The notes beneath the pieces were generated by a model that saw only the letters and a program-made list of their open reading frames with translations, had not been told where the DNA came from and searched no databases. Below are positions 22,901 through 33,623 of a stretch of 64,000 bases of DNA, in pieces. The stretch covers positions 989,043 to 1,053,042 of the forward strand of contig JAAGOF010000300.1 of the NCBI GenBank assembly GCA_010645155.1, written 5' to 3'. Source of the DNA: Tigriopus japonicus (lineage: Eukaryota; Arthropoda; Copepoda; Harpacticoida; Harpacticidae). The stretch's first letter is position 1, and each line of letters opens with the position of its first letter. Position numbers and translations under genes: made by a program.

Positions 22901-25900
22901 GGACTCTTGATTCTCAGCCACCATGATGCCAATGATTTGCCCAATGGTCTCCACTTTGTTTACCGCGAACAGGACTTCATCTCGTCGAATGGCCAATCCA
23001 AACTCATTTCTTTCTGGCAAGATATCTTTAGCCGTGAAGAAATCCAAGTAACCGGGCACATTCTGAGCTTTCGAAGAATCAATCTTGAGAATATTTGCGT
23101 GAGCCTTGGTGCTGAGAACAAACGAAATGTAGCATTCGTTTTCAGAGAAAGGCATATCATCCACGTAAACGGCTTCACCTGTGGCCTGTTTCTCCGCAGA
23201 CTTGTGTTTTAAGATCTTGCCAACGGGATTGATGATCTCGCTACCATTTTGGCTGATCTCAAAGAACTGATGCCCTTTGATTGGTTTAGCGTGAAATCGT
23301 TCGATGGCACTAACCTCCCTGGGATCAATAGCGGCATATCCGCTAGATTGGCTAATCTCCAGAAACGCCTTCATGAGAAAGCTTAGGGTGAGGGATCGTC
23401 GGAATCGAACCATTGCTCCAGGAACTCCTGGAGGAAGTGGTAGATCCTCCAAGAGTTGATCGGAAATCTTTTCAATGGTCGTTTTATCCCAAGGCATGCC
23501 ACGGCAAAGTTCCATGGATCTTAGAGGCATGACCGTGGTGGGCGCCATGCCTCCAAAAGCCATTCTTGCTTCATTAATCATTCGATCATTTGGATTCAAA
23601 TCGAAGAAAAAGGCCGAATTGACGATAGCTATATCGTCATCTCTCCTACGAGCTTGTTTGTAGGCGGTGAAGAACTGGTTTTCTTCCAAGAATGGAAGGC
23701 TTATGGAAACCAAGATCTCATTGGGCGCCACCACATTTTTTCTGTAACCGGTAAAAAAGTGTTGATTCATGGTAACAATTCGAGGGTTGGCAGCCTGACT
23801 GGCCAACTCCAATTTTGCTCCAGCTGCCATTAGAATTTGGTTCAAATCTGAGATGGGGCTTCCCGTCATCACATTTCCTCCTATGGCCGAGACGTTTCGA
23901 ATTTGCTTTCCAGCAAACCAACGGAGCATTTCCACCATTTGGAACAAAACCTGGGTTTCATGCTTGGGTCTTTCTGCAATCAATTTCAAAAAGGTGTCTT
24001 CCATTATGGAGAGAGTAACTGCAGCACCAATTTTGATGGATTTGTCTTCGATAGAGATGTTGGTTAGCTCTTGGACGTGAGATGGTTGAATCATGACCGG
24101 ATATTTGCAATTCTTGAACTTCATCTCCACACCCAACTCTGTGTTCCCATTCACGATTTTGCCATCCGGAAACTGATCCTTCAACTTGAGAAGCTCATTC
24201 AAGGAATTAGGACGAAACCAAGACATTTCTGGGCTTTGAAACATCAAAGAATTGTCATAGAGTTCGTCATGATGAAGCTTTAAGTAGGGCGGGAAAATGA
24301 TTTCTTGAGTGGGATCATATGGCTTGAACTTGGATGCGTCAAAAAGCAGTGAAGAGCTTTCTTCGCAAAGAGAATCCTTTTCCTGTTGACAACAAACTCC
24401 ATTTTTGGGACCTGAACATCCTCCTTTGGGGCCCTCCACTACAGACGTATTTGCCCACGAATCGGTAAACGTTTCAAATCCCTCAAGAATTGGACGATAT
24501 CCAGTACATCGACAAAGATTTCCCTAAAACAAGAAATAAGAAAGTTGATCATTAGGCCCCGGAAAAATAGTGGCTAAAAAGTGATAAAAACATTTTTTGA
24601 CAATGCCACAGCTTAGTTTTGTCTGTGTGTACCAATTTACTCGATGTAGTTTTAGCAAATTCAATGTAAGTAATGGATCGTTTTGGAGGTCCACTTGAGA
24701 CCTAACTGATTTAATAATGTAATTTTCAATTTGCCCCAATAGATGGTGCAGTTTTTTGCGTATATGACAGTAGTTACGGTTGTCAAAGTTATATTTTAGT
24801 GCAAATGCCCTTTTGTAAACATTTTGGCAAGTTTGGTTCGTCTTGGGTAAACTTTATTTTGCATTTAGCTTTCATATCTTTTGCTCAAATTTTCCTGAAA
24901 TTTTTTTTGCCTTAATAATCGAGAATTTATTTAATTCTTCTTCAGAACAACCAAAATATTTTAAAATATGAACCCAAATGAGATGATGTTTTAAAGACAT
25001 TTTGCTTAAAACAAATGTAGTTCCGAGCCCTATTGATCATTATTCATCTCGGTATGATGGAGCTTAAACATTCCCCACATTAGAATTCAAGTTTCTAGGA
25101 ACCATATTGGTTTGAGAAAATTTAGGGATTTAAGTAACGCCAACAATAGCAATGATCTTTAGTTTGAAAGATTTTCATTGCCACATCATCCTGAATCTGT
25201 ACCATATTTGAGTTCCTAAGTAATGAACGGTGTGTAATAAGGCTCAATGAATAAAGAATCCTTGACTAAATCCGTGCAGTATTTTATTACTAGCTTAGCT
25301 TAGGGGCATTGCTTTCTTTCCAATTCGAGGAGAATTGTTACCAATGACGTAACAACGGATGCTATCTCGAAGCGTTTCCCTGACTCTCAACGCGAACTTA
25401 TGATCTCACAGACATAACTATTCATCACTGACATTGACAGGGACCATTTCAACACAAGATTGGGCTCAGTTTCCTCGTTTACCTGAAAGTAGGTTTCGAT
25501 GTCAACCATTTCCGGCTTTGGCTTGTTTCTAAGCAAAGTGTACATGGACATCACAATCCCAGGGGTGCAGAATCCACATTGGGATCCATGAGCATTTGCC
25601 ATCCGCTCTTGAACAGCATGAAGTTCACTTCTGAAAACCAAGCAACATGATCTTGAAATGATGTTTTCGTATAGGAAATAGAACTGTTAGGTCGAACGGG
25701 GACATGATTTTTCTCCAAATCAGTTTTGAAAATCCCAGCAAAAACTAAAAAAAATAAAAGTTGGCGCAATGGAACTAATTTCTAAAGAAAACTTTTCATG
25801 TCGCGGCTTTTTTTCATCTGACATTCATTCTTTCAAAGCAAAAAGTAATGATTAGAACTTCCCAAGAATTTTAAGGAAATATTAGTCCATAAAAATTGTA

Positions 25901-28900
25901 TCGATACAAGATGTTAGAGCAAGCAAACCTTTTGAAAGTCGTCCTGATTTTTTTCAAGCTGCCAAAATGATGTGCACAAAAAAATCAATTCTCAAGTTAA
26001 AATTGATTGAATTTTCTGATCTCTTAATCTGTTAAAAGAACAATCAGTGTTTGTGCTATCAAAATGAACTGTTAGAGAGGAGAAAAATTTCACTTTGTGT
26101 GAGGTTCATTATTCAAACCTACGTTTTGGCATGAATCACTTCTCTTAAATGGACGTCAACAAACGCTCAAATTTATGAGCAAGTGTATGTAATGAAAAAG
26201 GCAAGAAAAAATAGCACTCGAATGATTGCAAGAAAGCTTCAAATTTGTATCATATTATTTCTATACCTTCCTGCTTTTAACAGAGGTACAACTTGCAACT
26301 ATTCAATGAATTCGGTTCCTTTGATGGCCTGACTAGAAAAAGTACCTAAAAGTTTCCTTGATATACTTTTGAACCACGAATCAGCCTCAGGCGCACGTGG
26401 GTGTGGAAGATATAAGCAATATTCTTTGATGAAGTGAGACAAAGTTGGTTCAATTCCAATATGAATCAAATCGTGTGTCTTGTTCAAAATCATCATGATG
26501 AACAGACAATCTGCAGATCATATGTGGAACAAATCTTAATAATGAATCATACTCCTATTTTTCCTGCGACCTTTAGTTTAAGTACTTTTGAGACTCTTGT
26601 AAACAACTTTTTAAAAAGCATTTTTTTGTTAGGCATTCATTGTCCTTTTAATTGAGCGTAATAAAAGAAAGACTCAGTGCTCTGAGCAATTTTGGGATTA
26701 GGGAAAGGAGTGGCTTCAAGATAATTTTCCTGATTTCGAACTACGTAAAGACGAATAAGTCACTTAAGATGCATTGAAATGTTCGAAATGGTGGTTGCCT
26801 CTCGCGACTACCTTTCACTTTTAGTCACTAACCTTGTACTCCCGATGCCTTCAATCGTGGTGACAGCCATTCCATAAACAGAAGCCATAGGAGCCAGACA
26901 TGCATTCACGGAAATATGTTTTATTGCCTCATTAGATGCGTCATAAAATGAGACCATAACCGTGCAAGCGCCACATCCTCCTTCCCCACAACCCAGCTTG
27001 GTTCCGCATAACCGCAACTTTTTCCGCAAATAATTCAAAAGGGTCCACTCGGGTTGGAGATTATCGTCCTCAACGAGTACTCCTGTGAACGGATTTTAGG
27101 TTATAAAATTAAGAACATTATATTGATTGTTCTCTACTTCAAGAGTTGCAAGAATCGGAGCCATTCAAACAGGAGATTCTCATGTCTCTGAAGTACGCGG
27201 GAAGTTCTTTAGGATTAATTCAAAATAATTCCACTTACCATTAACGAAGCAGACAAAGCGTGAGGGTTGGGATTTCTCCGACGTAATATTTATGGTGCCG
27301 GGGTTGTTTGGAGCCATGTTATTTATTAGTTGTTGGAGACAAACGTTCAAACACGATTTCTTGATTTCGCTTCGTCGCACTCTTGTTAAGTAAAACACTT
27401 GTTTCGAAATTGGATAGTCACTGATGAATATACCGTTCTCGTCGTGTTGGTGTGTCAAATTTGCTTTGTTCTATCCTTTTTTGCTGCGTTGCCAGAGGCA
27501 GAAAGAAAGGGCTTGAAATGGCAAATTACCAAAAAACGTCAACGAGGCGTTAGGTCGTTCATGTAGCCTTGGAATCCCATTGAGATACCCTTGTGAACTG
27601 GTCTTCTCAATTGAAGAGAAGTTTTATAAGTGACCAAGCCAGTTTTGAGATTCTAAGCTTGTAAAATCAGATATCGTTTCGAAGGGCCCATTCCACTTCT
27701 CTTGGTCGGGGTGGTTTTTCACGATCTTGTTCTGACCGACTCATTTCAAAGATGCGGAGAGACAGGATGATTTTGAAGTACAATGCATGGTCTAACCTTT
27801 TACATTTTTTGACAGAAATATTTCAAGTTTTGGGCGGATGGATTGAGAATTCATTCCATTTCAAATGTATGTTTAGGCCTAAGCTTTTGCAGCAGCATTG
27901 CACACATACATCTTTGGATTTAGGGATTTCATCTCCTAAGAAGCTTTGACTCACTGTTGTAGCCCATTTTGTATGTATCTCTAAATACCAATCAAATATG
28001 TATCCACTTTTATTCTTATTTTGTCCTCAATCTCCCACGCAAGAGGATGTTTCGACTTCTATGAGCACCTACGTACGCAGATGCTACTGGCAGAATCTCC
28101 GTTGATTGCACGAGGGGGCATCTAAAATAACTCGACAAAACATTTCCTCTAAGTCCCAAAGTAAATAACAATGCCAAAAGAGAAATTGAAATTTCTCCTT
28201 GAAATTTACATTGTTCAATAGACTAAACGAGGTTAAAAGCGTTCAAATATAGTCGTATGAATTTCCAGAAAACAGAAAATATTATAATAAACCAAGGACA
28301 TCTTAATTTCTCAGGACGAATTACAGAAATACAGCTTACGGCCTGTGATTGTCCTAAAATGAACGGTTAGAAGTATGATGATGAAATGAAGTAACGAAGT
28401 AAATGTTCCGTAGAATTTTCATTGTAGAAACTAGGCGTTAAGTGGTATTCTGTAATATATTCTTTGTTGAGTCATTTTTGAATAAACACATCGATATATT
28501 GAAGAACCATTTGCAGAAGCTGACATAAAATTTAGATAATGAAGGTAAAAACATTTTTGCAAAAGACCAAAGCTTTTTGGACACCTTTTGTTTTCATATT
28601 GTATGAGCTTATGAAGCCTATGAAGTAAAACAAAGGAATTTGATGATTGTTTTTTCACTTGTGACAATAGAAATGGGATTCACAATTTAAAAAAGAATGT
28701 GCTTGAAACCTTACAAAAAGATGATATAAATCAGAGCCTTCAATTTGCTGACCTATTAAATTAATTCCAGATTCGTTTGATTCATCATCGTATCTTAGGA
28801 GTACAACGGGTATCCACAAGCATTGATTATATTTCTCGTAGAACTTAGTAATTTCGAGATTGCATTGATCTGAGAAATGGATCTTACTGAAGATCAAGTT

Positions 28901-31456
28901 GGAAGCAAATAAAAAGATTTGTTAGCTGTAGCCAAAGGCGGCCTGGAAACTAGCAACAACTCATTCAACTCTATTTTAAACCCTCTGGAAGCAAACACAA
29001 GAGCAAGTAGAGAACAATATTCATGAAATGTCGTATGCCCTCAAAATGCCAACAAACGTTGGGAGGGTGAACTGCGAAGGGTTTTCCCATATCAATAAAA
29101 GCACTCGAAAATTCATGGAAGTGTGATCACGTTTTGTTTTGAAAAATGAAATGACAGACAGCACTTGCCTTTTCTTGTTTAAACGAGTTCAGATCGCCTT
29201 AAAAATCGTATGTCTGAAAAAATCATAAATCTATCAATCTTATGAGAGATCCCCATTGAATTTGCTACTAAATGAACCAGGTTAAGATATCGGATGTCGA
29301 ACTTGAGTTTGTTCTAAGAGAGTGTAAATTATTTGAAAGGTTTCTTGAGGCTCAGGCAAGAAATATCCTTTAACTGTAATTTGTGGAACTTATTTCGACC
29401 CTGTTCAGTTATCTCTTAGTCATCCATCTCCATTCATGCATGGGTTTTTGTCGACATCAAACTCATTTAGTACATACATGTTTTGGTGAGGGTTTTGAGA
29501 TTTGAAATTTTATTTAATTATTAATTTTCAACAAAAGAAAACAAAATCATCGATTTAGGAAGCTCGTAAATGGATAGCCCTTTTCCCCCGAATGACAAAA
29601 TCTTAAATTGACAACATTAGTCGATGATTGACTTAGTAATAATTATTGATCATTTAGTGTTTACTAATAGGAGGATATTTGTGCTAATGATGAATTTGTA
29701 AAATCTCCTTTCCCCAGGAGTTTGTCACACTCGTTTTTTTCATCCCAGGGATTTTTTTCGAGTATGATTAGCCCGAATCAAGGATCAACGTCGTAAAATG
29801 CAGGCCTGAGCTAATCATTAGTCCAATCTTGGTCAAACCAGTTTCAGTTTCGTAAATGGCAGTTTTATGTAGCATCGCCAAAACTAATCAACTGAGACCA
29901 GAACAAGTTTAGATGCACACGATCTCAAAGGAATTTAGAAAGGCAAACTAAACTACATGTATAAGGTTTTTGCTTCAATTGATGAGCTAAAAAGTGTGGA
30001 GGATTGAAAACCGCCGCTCGGGCTGGGAACAGTTTTGCTGTCGATCAGATTTCAGTCAGAAATATGCATAACCTTTGTTTAAAGGATGACACAAGGACCC
30101 TTCAGCTATAGTGTTCTTGGGTAATTTTTCTTTAAAAATGCTAACCATTACTTAGAGGTGTTGTACGTGGTACAACAGTAGGTGGTATTTTGTTGAGTAT
30201 GGACAACAAGTTTACTAATAATTCCTCTATCAAGTAAGAGTTTCCTGGACATTTTAAGTCATGCGATGAGCTTCTTAACTTTTTTCAAATGAAAGTTGAC
30301 TTACCTTAAGATCTTCTAGGGATTGTTTGTTCCAATGTTGGAGAATCAATGTTGAGAATTGGGACGAGTCCAAATGCTTTCCCACGAAGGCCAGATAGTC
30401 TTTCCTCCACAACTGGACGTGTTCTACGGATCCAAGCCAACCTGAGGCCCTCAAGAGCTCTGTCGGCTGGATGAAGATGGACCCAAGTACTTGGGGTACT
30501 TGAGCTATGAGTTGCAAGGCATTCATGCCTTCTGTTCCCAAGCGTTCCAAAATGATAATCTCAGCCTGAGCAAAGATCTCTTGAATGGACTTGGATACGA
30601 CCTTCTGATTGGCTACAATCTGGATGCCATTCTTTACACACATATCTCGGAGGTGCTTCATTTTATTTATGAGGATTCCACGGAATACCTTCCCATCTTG
30701 ATCCCATTCATGTTTGATTTCTGAGAATTCGCTATTGTCTCTCAAATCTGTGAGATTTAATTGCATATCCAAAAGTAGAATCTTGCAATTTTGCAATGCT
30801 TTCCAATTGGTCACGTCTTGTCTTTCTGGAAATGCATGCAGATAACGACCTATTTCCAAATGGGTTTCATCCGTATGAGCTTGAACCGCCTTCACCAGGA
30901 TTCGACGCCTCCACAAATCTGATCTGGGTTGTTCCGAGAGATCTTGAATCGCCTCCACAGCAGCGGGAACCGTGCACAGGAAGGCCTTTAAAATTTGCAG
31001 ACTTATTTCTGTGATTCTGCCCTTAGGGAAAGTGCCTTTTGTCGTGAGTGAAGTTTGAACCACATTCATCATATCGGGTAGTCTAGCCACATTCAAATCC
31101 ACTTTATTGGACGACAAACACTCATTCAAAATCTTATGGAGTTGATGGGTTAGAGGATATAGGGTTAGGGGATCGATTTTCGAGGTTATGAGAATGACCT
31201 CGCTCATGAAGACGCTCATCTGGGCGCCGAGATTGCCGAATCGATCTACAAAGCCTCGTACAGTGGCCATGATGGTCTCCACGCACGGGTCACTGATTTC
31301 AAGGGTTTGCAACATCCGAACCGATCGGTTCGTAACAGTTAGGCGTCCCATGGGAGACACGTACACCTTGAGGTTGGCTTGGGGACCTAAAGAACTTAGG
31401 AAATGGTTTCTAAAGTCTCTCAGATTGTATTCATCACAAAACGGATTAACATCCAT
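19936..31456 (-). CDS. MKKS: McKusick-Kaufman/BBS6 chaperonin-like protein
   Basis: Three exons: 31456-30305, 20727-20620 and 20406-19936, all joined in phase 0 at clean sites (donors AAG|GTAAGT and TTA|GTAAGT). The product is 576 aa; human MKKS has 570. Residues 1-384 hold the chaperonin-like N-terminal and apical part. Exon 2 (385-420) carries LPGGGC, the counterpart of the human LLGGGC loop, directly after SLEDLK, matching human WDELK. Exon 3 has GHLW and the C-terminal [12 protein letters not shown] block typical of CCT-like proteins. Known role: type-II chaperonin relative that assembles the BBSome with BBS10 and BBS12 at the basal body. The 9.6-kb first intron contains the whole XDH gene on the same strand. 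The start is the ATG at 31456, which matches family length. Confidence 0.93.
20876..20881 (-). promoter_or_regulatory. Poly(A) signal of XDH inside the MKKS intron
   Basis: AATAAA on the minus strand, about 50 nt after the XDH stop and about 150 nt before the MKKS exon 2 acceptor (20728). Confidence 0.7.
20930..27317 (-). CDS. XDH: Xanthine dehydrogenase/oxidase
   Basis: Four exons: 27317-27239, 27082-26833, 25630-25483 and 24523-20930, in matching phases, giving 1356 aa (human 1333). It oxidises hypoxanthine to xanthine and xanthine to urate, in the cytosol. The N-terminal 2Fe-2S domain has C58, C63, C66 and C88. The second cluster has C128, C131, C163 and C165. The FAD domain shows [10 protein letters not shown] (about 281) and [12 protein letters not shown] (about 371). 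The molybdopterin domain has [24 protein letters not shown] (the substrate arginine), [13 protein letters not shown], and KAVGEPP with the catalytic glutamate at about 1285. These residues favour XDH over aldehyde oxidase. All cofactor residues are intact, so the gene looks functional. It lies wholly within MKKS intron 1. Confidence 0.97.
27318..28714. other. MKKS intron 1, 5' flank of XDH
   Basis: Should contain the XDH promoter. About 28310-28450 is a weak palindrome-like repeat whose GTTCCG.GAATTTTCATTGTA motif resembles the MITE at 50921. No other feature is supported. Confidence 0.4.
28715..28886 (-). other. Isolated exon-like open frame in the MKKS intron
   Basis: A 172-nt open stretch between a good acceptor (TTGATCTTCAG) and a donor (TTT|GTAAGG). 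It encodes 57 residues of natural-looking protein with the core [13 protein letters not shown] and [19 protein letters not shown] do not recognise the family. No partner exon in phase was found nearby, and it is not needed for MKKS or XDH, whose exons join without it. It may be an orphan exon of a dead or distant gene, or chance. Confidence 0.3.
28887..30304. other. MKKS intron 1, 5' part
   Basis: AT-rich intron sequence. Nothing recognisable on either strand. Confidence 0.45.
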
Positions 31457-31649
31457 AATGCCTGGCTTTTCATATCTTATTCAAAGGTCATCACTAAATT
31501 TGTTGGTGGATCCACATGAGGCAAAACGGAAGGTGGATCTCAAAGAGGAAGGTTAGACTAAATTGAGCCTGGAGGCTATTGCGAACTTCGTCTTAATTGC
31601 TATCCTTGGGCTTTGGATCACCAGTGGTCGCTATCCTTGCAATCTGTAA

Positions 31650-31880
31650 GGGATGAAATTGACAAATATGAATGGTTCTGAAAAAATTGACCATGGTACA
31701 AAGTTTTTCAGGTCACATTTGTTGTACTTTTAGAAATTGGTTTACCGTTATGAGTGGAAACTCCTTCCCGCCTTCGTTACCCACGATGTCCTTTCGCTGC
31801 TGGACCCAAAGCCATGCTCCGTGACCCCCTAGAATCACCAAGGTCATGCCAATGAACATCGAATTGATTTTAAGAGCCAT
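31650..31880 (-). CDS. 61-aa single-pass membrane micropeptide upstream of MKKS (uMKKS-like)
   Basis: Exon 1 runs from the ATG at 31880 to a donor ACG|GTAAAC near 31746. An acceptor CCCTTACAG near 31645 lets the frame continue 16 codons to TAA near 31597, giving 61 aa. Unspliced, the frame stops at 31713 after read-through. Residues 6-27 (NSMFIGMTLVILGGHGAWLW) form one hydrophobic segment, followed by QQRKDIVG and a charged tail. The stop lies about 140 nt before the MKKS ATG on the same strand. In vertebrates the MKKS mRNA carries upstream ORFs for small mitochondrial membrane peptides (about 50 and 63 aa). Position, size and topology agree, so this is a candidate homologue. I could not align sequences, so the homology is inferred. 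Coordinates given are approximate for the spliced form. Confidence 0.6.
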
Positions 31881-31886
31881 CACATA

Positions 31887-31900
31887 ACTGAAAGAGTAAA
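31887..31900 (-). promoter_or_regulatory. 3' splice acceptor before the micropeptide ATG
   Basis: The minus strand reads TTTTTTACTCTTTCAG, then TTATGTG, then the ATG at 31880. A branch-like CTTAAC lies about 20 nt upstream. No obvious 5' exon exists in the 77 bp to the OFD1-like stop, so it may accept a distant 5' UTR exon or a spliced leader. Confidence 0.6.
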
Positions 31901-31956
31901 AAATCATCACGGGTTAAGAACCATGTTGATATCAAATGTCATTCGAGGGGGCACAT

Positions 31957-33042
31957 CTATTTCTTGTGGCATATCTCTCGATCAATGGCAAGACCCGCCC
32001 GATACAGTTCATCGACTTTTTGTCGAGAGGCGGCTAAGAAATCTAGCACAGAAGTGGATTGAGGAGTCCCAGACCCCGGATTGGATTCCGAGACCCCAAA
32101 AGTCGCCAATTGTTGGCGAATTTGATTGAATTCTCGGGTTTGCGTGTCTACCAAAGCTTGGAGTTCAGCCACCGGAGCGGGAGATCGACGGAGATTGTCA
32201 ATCTCTTGACGCGCTTGAGCCAGTTCCACTTCCAAACTTTGAATTCTGGAAACGACCGCGGGTGGAATCGCTTCTTCGCCTTCGGGCTCTTCCGAACTCG
32301 AGGAGGAGGTTGAACTGTTGGAAGAACTGAGGGCGGGCGTGAGTTCAGATCCCGACCAATGACTAGAGTAGCTTTCCTCCGCCGCTTGCTTCAACCGATT
32401 ATCTTTGATATGTCCTAGCTGAGGTCGGGAACTCGGTTCTCGCCTCGACGCAGACGGATTAAAAGGCGGTGCCACCGAAGGCCAAGTCGTCCCATGACAT
32501 GCACGGTCAAGGTCAGTCACATTCGCGACCAAGGCCTCTAAAATGACATCTAACAAAGCCACGTCTTGCCTCCGATAATAAGCCGTGCGGAATCGCTCGG
32601 TACGGACACCGTGTCCGAGTTGTAAATGACGGAAGACCGTGTCCAAGGCCGTGTCATTGAGCTTCGGGGGCAAAGCGGGTGGTTCCACACCGTGGGTCAA
32701 ATTCCACGGGGGCACGGACACGGGTATGGTGGATAGGAATTGGGCTTCACTGGCCCAAACGGAAGCGGTCAGCCAATGGCCGCCATTCATGAGGCGTTCC
32801 AGGATCAGGTGATTGAGAGCGCGTTCCCTCGGTCCAATATTGGCCGTGTCGGGGGGTCGAATGACGTGTTGCCGTTGAAGACCGGCGATCAGATGGGTGC
32901 GGACTTGAGTGCGGAGTTGGCGAACCGCACCGCTTTGCTCTAACCAAGTGTGGAGCTCTTTTTGGAAGGCCGCGCCTGAAGTCCGGAGATGATGGTCCGC
33001 CATGAACGAGCAAAGACCATCAACGCCACCGTCCGTGTGCAT
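31957..33042 (-). CDS. OFD1-like LisH protein, short single-exon form
   Basis: An uninterrupted 361-codon frame from the ATG at 33042 to TAG at 31957. Residues about 25-50 (FQKELHTWLEQSGAVRQLRT) match the start of human OFD1 before its LisH. A second helical block (RALNHLILERLMNGGHWLTA) and a third near residue 130-175 follow in the same order as in OFD1. A Ser/Glu-rich linker (SSNSSTSSSSSEEPEGEE) and a coiled coil from about 270 complete it. Human OFD1 is about 1012 aa, so the long coiled-coil C-terminus is absent. Known role of OFD1: centriolar satellites and distal centriole, needed for ciliogenesis. Other LisH centrosomal proteins (FOP/FOR20 type) are the alternative. The stop is 77 bp from the next ATG. 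Confidence 0.6.
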   Translation of the reverse strand: MHTDGGVDGLCSFMADHHLRTSGAAFQKELHTWLEQSGAVRQLRTQVRTHLIAGLQRQHVIRPPDTANIGPRERALNHLILERLMNGGHWLTASVWASEAQFLSTIPVSVPPWNLTHGVEPPALPPKLNDTALDTVFRHLQLGHGVRTERFRTAYYRRQDVALLDVILEALVANVTDLDRACHGTTWPSVAPPFNPSASRREPSSRPQLGHIKDNRLKQAAEESYSSHWSGSELTPALSSSNSSTSSSSSEEPEGEEAIPPAVVSRIQSLEVELAQARQEIDNLRRSPAPVAELQALVDTQTREFNQIRQQLATFGVSESNPGSGTPQSTSVLDFLAASRQKVDELYRAGLAIDREICHKK

Positions 33043-33623
33043 GTTTGTTGGCTTGTTGCGGTCGGTTATCCGCTGCCTGCCACCCTTCCCGCCTGCCTGG
33101 CTGTCCAGGGGTGAGATCGGTGAGATGGTCGTGGAACAATCAATACCTGGGACCCTCTTGTGCTAATGAATGCAAGGGAAAGGGCGACTAGACGCTCTTT
33201 TGCGACATGAGCGATGCCCGAGGATCAACGGACGTAAGCCAGAGAGGGATCAGGGAAAATGAGTAACATGAAGAGTTTGATTTTAAAAAATCTTTAAACT
33301 TACGTCAGAATACTTCTTTCGGCTATGTTTTTAGTTACGTGACCAGCGAAGGAAAAGATCGACCGAGAAACAAAGAGAACGAAACAAAAGCCAGAAAAAT
33401 CGCCCAACCCAGAGAGCGAGCGAGAGAGAGATAGATAGATGGAGAAAGAACAAAAGAGTTTTGAAAACGCATTCATTACTCATGAGCCGAATGAACCGTA
33501 ATCGAGTCAAAGTCCGGAGATGAGATGGATCAAAAACGTCTGGTCTATTATTAATCGAGACAGGTCGAGTACAAAAATATTCAGCAAAGAATGTCGTCCG
33601 AAGGCGATCCACTGCGGGAATGA
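33043..33623. other. Intergenic between the OFD1-like gene and KICS2
   Basis: About 580 bp, including a GA-rich simple stretch (33416-33440, GAGAGAGATAGATAGAT). It must hold the OFD1-like 5' flank and the KICS2 3' UTR. No canonical AATAAA was noticed. Confidence 0.4.

Noticed and set aside
21427..24283. Plus and alternate-frame ORFs across 21-24 kb
   Set aside because: Shadows of the large XDH exon.
28431..28667. Minus frame after the orphan exon as its next exon
   Set aside because: The available acceptors give an immediate stop or a different phase.
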